Source: Anisodus tanguticus (lineage: Eukaryota; Streptophyta; Magnoliopsida; Solanales; Solanaceae). Taken from it: a stretch of 64,000 bases of DNA. The stretch lies in assembly GCA_034509755.1 (NCBI GenBank), contig CM067559.1, positions 43,191,032-43,255,031 of the forward strand, read 5' to 3'. A model generated the notes under the pieces. It did not search any database, was not told the DNA's origin, and saw only the letters and a list, made by a program, of their open reading frames with translations. The translations under genes were made by a program, and so were the position numbers. Positions 42,393 to 55,124 of this stretch are shown in pieces. How positions within the stretch are numbered: position 1 is the stretch's first letter; each line of letters starts with the position of its first letter.

Positions 42393-45300
42393 CTAGAGTT
42401 CATCCTTTTGATGAGTCTTCATTTCTTGAAAATTAGTAGTCTCTGGCAAGCATGATTTAGAGGAAGCAAAACTTTGAATCCACAATTCATCAGCCATGGC
42501 TGTGTTAGTTTCATTGTTTCTGTGCCATGACCAATGTGCATATGTCTCATTGTATACCTTCAATCTACCATGTCCGAAGCTTGCCTCTCTAAACGTTGAG
42601 ATTGATGGGCTAGGGTTTTCAAAGCTTCAAAATGTCAAACAAAAAAATCAGGTTAGCATGTCGTCGAAGATAAAATTAAATAAATAAATGTGTGTTTTAT
42701 GATTCTATCTAACAGTTTAACTATTTAAACTTTTAAATGAAATTGCCACACACTTTAGTATCGGAACAGGCAGAGGTCCTGATTAATTTTGATTCTCATC
42801 GACACCCATAAACTAAAAGAACACAAATTTTCATTTACCTAATTTTGTCTTCAGTATGCCCCCTCACGTGATGATTTGATTCTTTTTTGGGAACTTGAAA
42901 CGGTGGTGTTGAAAAGACAATTTTATTTAGTTAATTTCGTCTTCAACATGCCCTCTCACGTGCCGGTTTGATTTTTTTTTCTGCAAACGTACATGAGGTG
43001 GCGGTGTTGAAGACAAAATTAAAGAAAGTGTGCTCTCTCTAACATGTTAAGATTTTAAATGAGATAGACACACACTTCAATATAGCCAACTTGAATTTTT
43101 TTGGTGAATCTATATTATTTTGGTTAAGTAAACAATTATGAAAATAATAATATTTTAGTCATATCTTATTAATTTGAAATATTCATCGAAGCCTAGGCAA
43201 TAAGGAATTTCAACACCGATGTAACTAAGAGTTTATAGTCATTCCATTAGGGTAGTCATCTTCTATCCGGAAAAAGTAAATATTAAATGTTTTATGTACC
43301 TGTTAAAACTTTAAAAAAGAAAAATAGGGCTTCAAAAGTTGTAAAATCTATGTAGTAATTAATAGGTAATATTTTGAATAACATAAAAGGGATGAAGGAA
43401 CTTACATCATAGCAAGCCCTTCCCTGTTTCCTCCATCTCCAATTGTCACATAAATTGGACCACATGGATCTACCTTGTTATCATAAATCCTGGTCTGCAA
43501 TATACAAAAACAAAACAATGATGTACCAAACAATTTGTATAATTGTTTATAATTCTAATTACTTTTAGAAGAAGAGAGTTTAGTTTAATTTCTAACTACA
43601 TGTAATCATCCATAAAAAAGTGGAATTAGTGACCCTTAAATTAGTAGGCATTTGGACATAGATTTAATTAAAATAATAATAATAATAATTAAAAAAGAGT
43701 ATTTGAATTTAAAGTTTAAGAAAGGATATTTGGAAGTTGAAATTGTGTTTGGATATGCATTTCGCTTTAAAAAAAATTAAAATTGTGTACTACTTACAAA
43801 ACGGTAGCTTACTACTTACAAAACGTTCATAAGCATGGACATGTCCTGCAAAGACAACATCTACTCGAGCCTTGTACAACAATTCCTCCATTGATTTCCT
43901 CATATTTTCACCTTCCCCTTTATGAGCTAAATTAGAGTTGTACCACGGTGCGTGGATGAGCGCGAAAATCCACGGTGTTACTGCCCTATCGACCTTCGCC
44001 AAGTCAGCTTGTAGCCACGCGTATTGATCAGACTGGACATCGAAATCCGCATATGAGCCCAACATGACAATGTGGCAACCCGCCACGTCGAATGAATAGT
44101 ATAGGTTTGACGTGGAACCACTTTGTTGGTAAGGCATTAACCATCTAGCATTGTAAGCTTTGAAACCAAAACGATGAATTATTGGGAAAATTTCTATTTC
44201 GTGATTGCCATTTGTCACCATCCAAGGCCTCTTGCTTGCATAAGGCTCAACCAATCTACCAAATGAGTCCCATAGTGGCTGTTGAGTATCAGCATAGGAT
44301 AAATCTCCAGGCAACAAAAGTACATCATAGTCTTTTGCACCAACATGTGCTAAAGTTGAAGTTGTCCACTCTGTTTGACCCAGATCTCCTATTTAAAGCA
44401 TCACAAGCACATGTAAATTAGAAAGGGTTCATTTGGTTAGAAACAAGTTATTTCATGATTACTAATCCCGATATACATCGAGGCAGCGAACTAGTAGATC
44501 ATCTTTCCTGAGGAATGGAAGGATGTAGTGGTATTCGAATTCTCCGGCTACACGAGGATAACTAATCTCGAGATTAGTTATATCACGATTTTATCCCAAC
44601 CAAATATGAGAGAAACTCATCTCAAATTTAATTCCGAAATTAATTATCCTTATCTTTCATACAAAACGTGTAGGGTTTTGTTGGGTTCAAACATATAAGT
44701 AGGCACAGCGGAAGTTTAAAATTTTGTTCTACTTACCCCAACAATTTCTTCTAGTATGGTTATATGACAATCAAAACTTGTAACATAAAACATGAACACT
44801 TACAGGTTGTATTATCTGGAGTCTTTACTTAGGGATTACACGCGACTGTCCCTTCGACTGCAAGCACTATGCTATGGTGCATTCCTCTGTCAAGAAAGCC
44901 AGGAAATCTCGGCAGAGGTTTGGGAGGGTTTTATCCTAGACTCTAAGTCTAGAATTGTTTATGAGAATTAGTGTTTAACTTATGGGGTTTAGTGTTGTTT
45001 ATATAGGGAGGATTAGGTCAATTATCATATTAGGGTTGGGCTCTAAGCCTGGTCCAAAAATCGAGGTGCAGTGGGCCAGTCTGACTGGGCCCACTGCCGA
45101 GTCGGCGCCGCGGCGCCCTACGTAAAATTGTGCCTCCCATTTTTATTTAATATATATATATATATATATATATTCAGCACATTAAATCCAAAATCCAATT
45201 ATGATTTAATTAAATAATTTCCATCTAATAGAAATTATCTCATAGTTATTATCAATTTAAATATCTTGATTCCAAATCGAATATTTAATACTTTTTCAAT

Positions 45301-48300
45301 ACACCCTTAGATCGAAGAGAAAATCGACATAGTGTGACCCTATAGGCTTTCATATATCGATACTAATCCAATTAAGGTCCATACGGAACTCCTAGACTGC
45401 GCCGTACGAAGAACTCAATATATGAAGTACGTTTACATGAATTCAACAAACATAACCTCCATGTGAGATGATAAATTCCTTTCATTCGCGACACACTCAA
45501 TCAAGTTTAGGATTTGCCATGTGTTTATTCAAATGGCTTGATCACTTTATCTCATCTATATTAGTCGACAATTAGACCATATTCTAAATATGTCTCTTGC
45601 ATTGGCCAATGACTTGGTCGATCTAATATCACTAAGAAGTTGAGTGCTCTCTCGAATACCCAATCGAGGAATGAATCATATTCTTGGCTCAATTACCACC
45701 TTAATTTACATCATAATGTACCCAACACAAGCTGTGTCTTATCCAATAAGGAGTTTAAGCTTAGGACAGAGTCAAAGTACATTGCTCTGTAAACAAGGTG
45801 CGTATTGATCTCAAGTCAAAGGACATTTATATCCCACACGCTAATAACACTTTAGACATGTATAACAAATAGTTTATCAGCAGGGTATATCAATACTTTT
45901 CAAATGTATCCATGTGTCCATCACTAGTAACCATTACTAGTAGCAGGTGAGACATATTACATTCTCTAAGAATGTGATGCAGACCACATGTAGACTTATA
46001 ACATATCATCGATATCTCATTCTCGATGATCATTAGTCGAGGCTATTTTAGAGTTACGCTATATCATCAATATCCCACTCTATTAATGACAACGTAAGCT
46101 CAAGGGATGCACATTAATGAATAATTACAAATAATCAAATAATAATTCAATAATCGCAACTGCCATAAATATTAATCTTACTAATAATACGAATGTGTTC
46201 AAGTACATTTATCCCTAATAATGATTGTCTCTAGGACATACATACTTTCAAAACGAGCCCTAAGGGTTTGAGTACACACAGAATAAGAAGCAATTAAGCT
46301 CGTCTTTCTTTTTGATCATTTTGGTTGGGCGGGGGTGGGGGTGGGGGTGGGGGTGGGGTGGGGTAATAAAGACAAAATAGACTCCCATTCTCATCGACCA
46401 AATACAAGAAAAAAATCATATTTAAAATGCTCCTAACCCAACCCCTTCCTTTGTAGAGCCTGTATATAATAATTGATCAGAACCTGCCCAGAGCGAACCT
46501 CCCAGAGAGGCAAGCGAAGTTGGTGAGTTGTATGATAGGCGGCAATTATCTCCCGTATGATTTGGAGAGGACTCTTTTACCACAGCTATTTAATTTACTA
46601 GATTCAAAATCTATTATTTATACTTATTTAGGGGATCTTTAACACATACAAGCTACGAGCCAAAGCTACTAGTACGGATGAACCCATAAGTTATCATCTA
46701 TATTTACATCAGTATAACTGTATAAGTGCTATGCGCTCATATAGTTTATACAAGGAATGTGCGTGTGCGCGCGTATATATTATTATATATATATAACTTA
46801 AACCCCTAGTTAGATTAATACTCGTAAGTAGAATAAAAGGAAAACGAAAAAAATTGATAGGAATTTCATGAGATATGAGACAATATCATTACTATAGTTA
46901 AAATTAAGAGATTAGAATAAGGGTAAAGTTAGTTTTTGTTTAATTGATGAGACTGATAATAAATGGAATTTGTCGATTAAAATGGGGTTTTATAGAATTT
47001 CCTTGATCTTGTTATAAATGATTTGACTTTTGGAGTTGACTTTCGTTTAACAAATCTAGATCTGCTTATAACCGAGATGTACGTAGTATTTTTTCTCAAC
47101 AAAAGATTAGCTTAATTTGAATGTACCTGAAGCTAACTACATTTTTAATTTCGTGTCAGCGGAAATTATGATCATCCTAATTGTCAATTAAGTTGCAACT
47201 TGGATCAAACTTTCTCCTAAAAAATTCAGATTCAGCAATTAAAAAAAATACTATTCAAAGCCTTTGTTTGTGTAGGAAGGAAAAGAAAAGTAAACGTTGA
47301 AGTGAATCAAAATGTTTGGTTGAAAAGAAAGGAAGATGATTTATATATAGCAACCCTTTTAACTTCAAAATTTTCTCATTCTATAGTTACTAGGCACCAT
47401 GACGTATGTAGGTTGTAACCTTAAGGTAACGGGTTCAATTGAACTTAATATCGTAGTCAATATAGAAATACATGTAAAAAAAAGGACAAAGTTTTAATAA
47501 ATATTAAATTCTAAATCCATAATTAATTTTGAAAGTATAGTGAGTTTATTATTAAAAGTTTAAAGATTGAACTATCATATTAAAATTTAGATCCGCCTCT
47601 CTGCACAAAAACAACTTCTTTTTACTAATACGAATTATGGTGGGATGAATAAGATTCATTCACCATTAACTAAAGCTTTGGGTTTGAGCCTTTGGGATAC
47701 CGATAGTACTTCACCTTTAATGGGCCTTACGTGGCTCGGATTCAAATTAATTGAGACCCTAAAGTGATTACCGGACACCTAATAGAAATCATTTTTTCCT
47801 TTTATCTTCCTAAAGTTAACTTAACTAACTTTATTTGTTTACTTCTTTTAACAAACTAAAGGAAGTTCAAAAAGTGCATGAAAAAGAAAGTGTATATATA
47901 AGCAAAATGTAATCAACAAACTCACCAACGACGGCAAACTCAATGGGAAAAGTTGAAGGTGGCGTTTTAAAGCTAAACTCCGGCCCACTTCCACCACATT
48001 TATAGTAATACGTTGTATTTGGGCCCAATGGCCCAATTGTGACATGATGAATCTCGCTGGATTTGTAGAAAAAATAACGGTATGACGTACGTTCTCCGGT
48101 CACCGATGACTTATCGTAGTTTCCCGGCGACGTACCGTACTCCACGATGGATTTTGTATGTTTATGAGATGTTATATATGTTACTCTCATGTGATCTTTC
48201 CCTAGTAAAGAAATATGTACCTGCAAAAAAACAAAAAAAAAAAGAGATTTAACATGCTATAATATTCAGGAACCGTCACCAAGGGTCTAGCAGGATGGCT

Positions 48301-48853
48301 GGAATTCCGTCACCCTTAATCTGAGATTTTTCCAATGCGAGCCTTGGAAATGGCGAACTTGGATAAAATTTATAAAATAACCACTTTTCAGCCTTTATAA
48401 TTGAAAAATATCTATTATCACGGAATTTCAAATTTAACAGGTGAACTCCAATACATTTTTGGAATTTTATTTGTGAAATTTGGAATTCTATGATAACGAC
48501 TATTTTTTCAAAGAAAGGGTCGAAAAGTGGCCAGTGGACAATATTTTCGCAGAGACTTTTTGATATGGAGGCTTTACCCTTTAACGACCTCTTAGCGGGC
48601 CAACTAGGCACAAATTCGAATTAGTCGAACTAGTGAGTTTCAAATACCCAAAAAAATTGTGAAATAAATTTTTGATCCTACGTGATTAAAATGTTATTGT
48701 TTATTATACCTGTTCGGGCTCGGATTTGGACCGGGTAAGACCGGTGAAGATGTTGGGACGGGGACGAGGACGGGAATATTCCGGTGATGCATGGAAATTT
48801 AGGAGAGAGTTAAGGAGGAGGAAGATGAAGAGAAGTGTGGAGTATTTTGCCAT
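42393..48853 (-). CDS. Purple acid phosphatase (PAP), five exons, with C-terminal KDEL
   Basis: Exons on the minus strand: 48710-48853, 47926-48220, 43820-44388, 43406-43494, 42393-42624. All introns are GT-AG, phases agree and the total is 1,329 nt (442 codons plus stop), a normal length for low-molecular-weight plant PAPs. Residues 1-22 (MAKYSTLLFIFLLLNSLLNF) are a signal peptide. Exon 2 encodes the fibronectin-like N-terminal domain. Exons 2-4 encode all five metallophosphatase blocks: GDLG, GDLSYAD, GNHE, ALIHAPWY and GHVHAYERF. Exon 5 gives FREASFGHGRL and AHWSWHRN, then ends HQKDEL. PAPs hydrolyse phosphomonoesters at an Fe(III)-metal centre in the secretory pathway, wall or vacuole. 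KDEL suggests ER retention. The sequence is closest in style to the PAP18/20/21/22 group, by inference. Intron 2 is 3.5 kb and carries a large repeat. No disabling change is seen. Confidence 0.95.
42690..42815 (-). repeat. Dispersed repeat, copy 6 (in PAP intron 4)
   Basis: TTTAAACTTTTAAATGAAAT, CCACACACTTTAGTATCGGA, GGCAGAGGTCCTGATT and CGACACCCATAA follow the order of the other copies. It reads on the plus strand, antisense to the PAP gene. A further partial copy lies at 43004-43090 (CTCTCTCTAACATGTTAAG, TTAAATGAGATAGACACACA). Confidence 0.5.
44669..46275. repeat. Large dispersed repeat, probably a solo LTR, in PAP intron 2
   Basis: About 1.6 kb from TGTAGGGTTTTGTTGGGTTC to TGAGTACACACA, with no coding sequence. 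It includes a GC-rich block (about 45060-45125), (TA)n near 45155-45174 and long moderately structured stretches. Its composition differs from the flanking intron and it begins TG and ends CA, like an LTR read on the minus strand. No target duplication was found, so the class is uncertain. Confidence 0.45.
46327..46363 (+). repeat. G-rich tract, potential G-quadruplex
   Basis: Six consecutive G runs of 4-5 separated by single T, in intron 2 of PAP. The coding (minus) strand and transcript are C-rich here. Confidence 0.8.
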
Positions 48854-48902
48854 TTTGATGTGTACGTAACATATGCTCGTTCTTTTAGAAAGAGGGAAAT
48901 TG

Positions 48903-48908
48903 TATATA
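48903..48908 (-). promoter_or_regulatory. Probable TATA box of the PAP gene
   Basis: TATATA on the minus strand, 50-55 nt upstream of the ATG at 48853. It would give a very short 5' UTR of about 20-25 nt, so an alternative start further upstream is possible. Confidence 0.4.
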
Positions 48909-49222
48909 TGAAGAATATGAGGGAATATTTTAAGTTTTTATAATCAGTTATTGGATCCAATAATTTGAAAAATGAATAAAAACATGTTAAACTGAGATGG
49001 CATTGACGTGAAGTAAGTCCATTGAAATTTCTTGGATATGCTTACGGCAATGACTACAATAACTGAATTACTAAAAGTATTAGATATAATAGAGTGTTTA
49101 TCTTATTCTTTAACTTACTACTTCTATTTATTTTCTATTACATGAAGCTATTTTTAAGTAACTTAATATATAAGACTATTTTTAGAGTTATACCACCTTT
49201 AAATATCGAGTAAAATTGAAAG

Positions 49223-49424
49223 TATTAGCGACTACTCTCCGAATATTCACAGTATATATTATAATTATGATAGATGTATATTTAAGGTAACCTAGGATTC
49301 TTATTGTATTAGAAATCAACCTATGTACAACTATATATATTGTGATTAATGAAAGAAATCCCTAAGGGAGATTATTCCAATCTTACAAAATATACTGTGA
49401 ATATTCAGAGAATATTCACTAATA
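49223..49424 (+). mobile_element. Solo LTR-like element related to copia C, with inverted ends
   Basis: A 202-bp unit starting TATTAG and ending CTAATA, flanked by direct 5-bp repeats GAAAG (49218-49222, 49425-49429). Positions 49223-49387 are homologous to the copia C LTR in opposite orientation (TAGATGTATA, GGTAACCTAGGATTCT, CCCTAAGGGAGATTATTCCA). The last 40 bp are an inverted copy of the first 40 (ATATACTGTGAATATTC against GAATATTCACAGTATAT). Confidence 0.75.
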
Positions 49425-49429
49425 GAAAG

Positions 49430-52400
49430 TGTTAACATATAACACACCGATAATTGAGCCGTTTAGCCCTTAGTGATTCGTTAAAGTTGAGAAGATTCAT
49501 AGTCAATGTGATTAAACGTGCACATATCAATTAACTGAAAGTCAAATGTGATATAAATTTATCGACGCAGATCGTAAATTTCCTAAATAGGTGTTAAATG
49601 TTAGATATATATATATAATGCGCGCGCTCTTTGCTCTAGTTATTCACTATTTTCAGTTTAAGAAGCAAATTCTTTTATTATATCATGAAAGTTTTGAGAT
49701 CAATTTTTTTTCTCCTTCTTTTATTATTTCAAATATCGATGGAGGAAAATTCTCATTGAACTTAATATAAGTATTTACTATCCTTGGAAGAAAATTGAGG
49801 AAAGATAATAAAGTCTAATTATTGATATGGATGTTTCATCTATAGACAAGTTTACTTGATGACTTATTAAAGGGGGGGGGGGGTACTCCTACTATTTTTG
49901 TGTATGCTTAACAGTATAAGAAGTTTTTATTATTGAAAATTTTCATCATGCGAACCACTAATGATCTTTTGACCATCTAAAACTAAAAGAGTACTAGACA
50001 TTCATGACAGAAGCGATTATGGTTATATTATGATATATAGAAAGAAAGCAACATATAATCAAGAGTAGAATAACTTCAACAAACAAAAGAAATTTCTTTG
50101 TAAAATGATTTGGTCAATGCTCATTTTATCGTTGGATAGGAAGGATAAGCATATTAGTGGAATATTATTCAAGTAAACTTCATTAATAAATGAGTTTTAC
50201 GTAGGATGGAGGTATGGAATTACAATTATAGGTAACTGTTCGGATGAACTCAATAGCTTCTGCTTAGACGTTGTATAGATTTAATTGAACATAAATAACT
50301 AAAACGAGTTATGGATTTCGTGATAAATTCAGAAACCTACAAAATTAAAATCCGGACTCAACCTCCGGTTTTTACGTGATTATAAAATTATATATACAAC
50401 ATAAAATATATATATATATATATATACGCGTCGTACTTATCAACTCATAAACCATGTTATTGTTATTTTCCATTTAAGAATTTCTTTCCAGAAATTAAAA
50501 TAAATCTCAAATTAAAGTGTATTTTATTCTTTTTATCCTTGTCGATATCTACAAGAAATTTTATGATTATATAGATTCATGCTAGGAGTTGGAAAACCTG
50601 CCAACGAAAGAATAAATGATATTTTTCGAAATTATACAAGCATAATACGCCAATTATGATATAATAAAGCTAAATTTAGTTTCGAATGTATAACTGAATA
50701 TTTACTACAATTGGACAGATCTGTAAAACATTTTAGCAAACAGCCAAAATTTAAAGGCCAGATCCAAAAAGAAAGCGTAGCCGCAAAAACCGTGACAATT
50801 ACAGCTATTCTTATACTATTTTCCCCCAAAAAAAGAATATTGATGTTGCTCTATTGATGATTAAATCTCAATTTTATACTCAATTTGACTTATTATTTGT
50901 CTTTTAAAATTTTGTATGGTCATTAAGAAAAAACATTAATGAATCTAAATGATAAAAATATTTATCTAATTTATCATTTATTTCTCCTTAAGCGACTCAT
51001 TAGTAAATAGTCCAGTAATTGAAAAGGTAAAGGTAAGGAAATGCGTACTAAATAACTTTCCGTTACTCTAAAACGTCAAATATTCTGATAAATTAAGTTC
51101 GTTAAAATGACAAATATTTAGTATCGGAGGTAGCAATTAATATCGATACTCCAATTGTATATATTTACACTATTTTCCACTTTGAAGATGAGATTTAATT
51201 TTAAATTGACTTTATTTTCAACTGATCATTAATGTAGCTTTCCAAGTTAAAAAGGCAGGAAATACAATTTTGAAATTATCATAAATTAGGATCATTTTTC
51301 CTATTGACTTAAATCACAATCTTTTTGAGTCATAAAAAGGCATCATGAACCGCATTTATGAACCTTTTTCAGCTTGAAATGCATTTATGAACCTTTTTTA
51401 GGTAATCTTACGGGACTTCACCTAATCAGAAATGATAAGTGAATTCATTGATATTATTTCCAAAAGAGTTCTTTCTAAGATATACATATCATACGGATTC
51501 ATGATTTAAAATTTATGAACTTATATAGTGATTTTAAATTAATATACATTAATAACTAATTTTTATAATTAAAACCAAATATTTAAACAAAAACTACTGA
51601 TTATTTATAAACCTGTAGATTATGCTCTAAATTCACCATAATTCACCAGATTCGTTTCAATGTTTTATGTGTCACCTTTCTAAAACTACCACGTGTGTGA
51701 ATGGCGACGGTCCTAACTAATTAGATAGCTTGGCATATATAACATTGAAACATAGGAACATCCCATGAGAATTGAATTTCTTCCATCCCAAAAGCATGAT
51801 CCATAAATACGTAATTGAATTTGATCAACAAAGTTATTCGATATTTATATTATTAAAAATTATAAAATATTTAAAAAAGTCAAAAATGAATAAAATTATG
51901 CAATATCTTAGTTGTTGAGAGATATGTAATAATTAAAAACCAAAAAGAGAGAGATATATGTAATAAATATTCAATAGATAGTTGAGGCGTGCATAAAATT
52001 GTGAATTAGTGACACACAATCGTTATAAAAGAAAAGATTTTCTAAAATTGTCAGGAGTGAATGACAACGCTAAAATATATTTTTTTGTATTACTATTCAA
52101 TATTCGATATCGGGTAACCACAAGCCTAATTAATTCAAATTAGCGATGTTTAAGTTTTATTAAAGGGGGAAAATGTTCTCTACCGTAATATTTCCTTATA
52201 TCTCAGGGATCGAACCCAAAAATTAAGGGCAGCTAGAGTTCTGATATTACAAAATCAGCATAATCGACTAGTATTTGCTATAATTTTGTGTCTATGTCGA
52301 AATTTTATTTAATATATATAAATAATTTATTTAAAACCCAATAATTAAGCTATCTTTTCTAGAAATTAAAACTCATAAATTTCAAATTTATTTCCAAAAT

Positions 52401-53540
52401 CAGATTCTCTTATTAAGGAAATTCCGTACATCCCACCACATCCCTACCTTGCAAAATAACATGACAACATGAAACATAGTTAGAAACAGTCAAATTGCCT
52501 ATAATGAAAATTGAATGATCCTAATCTTGAAAATCTAGAAATTCACTTCCCAATTTCTCTCCTCTCCCCCACCCTCACTTAACCCCCCCCCCCCCCCCAA
52601 ACCACAAAACAAATCCATATACTAAAAACAAATTGCCTAATTAAATAATTTTCTTACAAGAATTTTAGGATATGTGTTTTCATATGTACTCACCAAACAT
52701 GTTTTGTTTTTATTTTGACCCGATGTTCAGCATTCGCGTCTGACTAAAATTTGAATTTGCGAAGTCCTATATTGGAGGTAAAACGCTGCTTCTTCATACA
52801 TAGGGCATTGTTGTTTTACCTTATTCATATATATAAAGATTATTAATTTGACAATTAAAACAGAGAAAAAGAAAATATAGCAACCTTCATTTTTGTTTTT
52901 AGTAGTGAAGATTTGATATTCTATTTTTTTTTTTTTTCATATGCTGTTTAAGGCTCCGATACACTCATTGATAGCATTAATCATAAAAAGTAATTAACTA
53001 AATATATTTTGTATCTCTTTCCTTAAATGAGAGATTAATTGCTAGAGTATATAGTATTTTCTTGGAGTAGTAAGCCTGGAATAAAAATGATAATTATTTG
53101 GAAATAATTTCCTTTACTGATTAACAAATAAAAAACTGAAATTCGTACCCTTCTTTTTATTTATGTGTTGATGTCCGATTGTGCAAAGTTTAAGAAAAGA
53201 AATTATGAAATTTATGATCTAAATTAAACTTATAGATATTTATGTCAGAAAATAAAATAAAAATTTATTAAATTTAAAATATATATATATATATATATAT
53301 AACAAATTTTTAAAATAATATTGCATAAATCGGGACGGAAAAAGTACATATTTAAGGTGGTTGTACGTGTAGATTCCAACTTGTATGAAAATGAAGAGTC
53401 TTGTGTGAGCTGGTGAATAAACAAGAAGTAACAAAAGTGTTCCATTAGTTGTCAGCCAATTTGTTGTCACTAGATTTAATATTAGTATCTGTAATTTATT
53501 GTGTTCACATGAACTTCTAAGGTACCAAACTTGGCGGTAG
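49430..53540. other. AT-rich intergenic DNA
   Basis: No gene recognised over 4.1 kb. Contains a 12-G run (49872-49883), (TA)n near 50407-50425, a 16-C run (52583-52598) and (TA)n near 53281-53301. A 65-codon minus-strand frame at 50632-50829 begins with a hydrophobic signal-like segment (MGENSIRIAVIVTVFAATLS) but has no recognised homology or gene context. Confidence 0.5.
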
Positions 53541-53652
53541 TTTTTTTTTTTATATCTAGCTTTCCGGCTTACGCCAGGGTTCGAACTCACGTTGTAGGCC
53601 TTCAGCTGGATTTTAAGTTCCCCTCCTTTGCCATCCAATTATGTCCCGGGGA
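53541..53652 (-). mobile_element. tRNA-derived SINE, poly(A)-tailed
   Basis: On the minus strand: GGATGGCAAAGGAGGGGAAC (box-A region), then GAGTTCGAACCCTGGC (box B, GTTCGAACC), ending in a run of A. An imperfect 15-bp target duplication (aacttggcggtagtt / aacttcgcggtggtt) lies at 53528-53542 and 53654-53668. The family differs from the TTG-tailed SINEs. Confidence 0.7.
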
Positions 53653-53977
53653 ACAACTTCGCGGTGGTTCTTGACTCTTGAGGAAGTTGAGCTAATCAAT
53701 GTAATCCATATCATATTCACCGTCTAGCCTAACATGTTGAGCTTCGATTAAATAGAATTTGTGTTGAAAAATTCTATTTTCGAGAGTAAAAATTAACAGT
53801 TCCTATTAAAGACGATTTCATACTCAATATTCAAACTGAAACCTCAGATTAAGCTGATAATTTACGTATGTTTTTTTCCCCTCATTTCTTTTGTTTGAAA
53901 TTAACTTTGTCCTTGAGAGATGGAGTTCACGGCTTCACACTATCAAAATAATTTGTTCCCTAGTGTTTGGTACTTAC

Positions 53978-55124
53978 TTGTACACTTTTGTTGAACAAGA
54001 AAACGGGAAAGTTGTTTATGCCGAGTCGAGTGTGGCACTCTGTCCTTAAAACAATATTGCCCCGTATGTATCCTTTATACGTCTGGACAATTCGTCTCCC
54101 AAGATAAAAAAAGCAATGGAACTATTGAGCAAAGGAAACTCAAAAGCTACCGTGAAGAATATTGAGCAATGAAATGATGCTTGGAAGATTAGGAAGAAAC
54201 CGATTTTTGCTTTGTGTATTTTCGTGTATGTTAAGTACTCCTCAACAATGGTATAAGGGGTGTTTATATAGGTGAGGGAGGGCTGTTTAACGCCCATATA
54301 TGTAGCCATTATTGGCCAAATAATGGCCATTATGGAGGTAGTTAATCCACCAAAATAAATGGTGAAAAATGCCAACGGATTGGCCATTATAGGAGGTGTA
54401 ATTCACCCAAAATAAATGGTGAATTGAGGCCGGACGTTTCTGTTTCCGGACCGTCGAAATTCTCGATTTTCCGAAAAACTTCGGGGACCAAACTCGTACA
54501 TCTTGAAACTTCGGGGACCAAACCGTACATCCGAAAGAATTCGGTCCAAACCGCACATTCGAAACTTCGGGATCAAATCGTACTTCGGCAAAGTTTTCGG
54601 CCCAAAAAGATAATATCACATGCCCACGACCCACGACCCGTGACCCGTGACCCGTGACCCGTGACCCGTGAACCGTGAACCCGAGAACCCGAGAACCCGA
54701 ACCCGGAACCGGAACCCGAACCGAACCGACCGGACCGGACGGCGGGCGGCGGCGCGCGCGTGTGGTCTTTACTTGAACCGAAGCACATCTAGGTCCTCCC
54801 TCCTTTAAACACATGGGATACCCCTTGGGGTCCCAAACCCCAAACCAATTTCAAGTATTATATACACAACAATTCTTTCTTCCTCTACCGATGAGGGAGA
54901 ATTGATCACACACCACACTTTTCCATGCTTCAAACACCTTACTTCGTGAACCAATATCTCTTTCATTTCTCAATGAAATTTGACGATTCTTGGCCCTACG
55001 GTTATCTACGTATTTAGTACATCATGCATGTGTGAAGAACCGGATTCTCCAACATACGTAACACTAGTGTTTAAGCCGTTAAAGTTGGTCGGTCGCAACT
55101 CCCGCCAAAGGCTAATTTCCAACA
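53978..55124 (-). repeat. Left (3') LTR of copia E
   Basis: Includes tandem CTTCGGGGACCAAA-type units (54475-54590), a (CCCGTGA)n tract (about 54640-54680) followed by ACCCGAGAACCCGAACC-type repeats, and a GC-rich GGCGGGCGGCGGCGCGCGCG block at about 54740-54760. Confidence 0.85.

Noticed and set aside
42496..42687. Plus-strand open frame of 63 codons
   Set aside because: It lies antisense to PAP exon 5, which has phase-consistent splice sites and family motifs.
50632..50829. Small secreted or membrane peptide gene (65 codons)
   Set aside because: Only a hydrophobic N-terminus supports it; no homology recognised, no intron or promoter signals, and such frames are expected by chance in 4 kb of spacer.
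53240..53638. Minus-strand frame of 132 codons
   Set aside because: It combines a SINE and AT-rich microsatellite sequence and has no gene-like features.
54287..54814. Minus-strand frame of 175 codons rich in Gly/Ser/Arg
   Set aside because: Made of tandem repeats inside the copia E LTR; a similar frame is disrupted in the other LTR.
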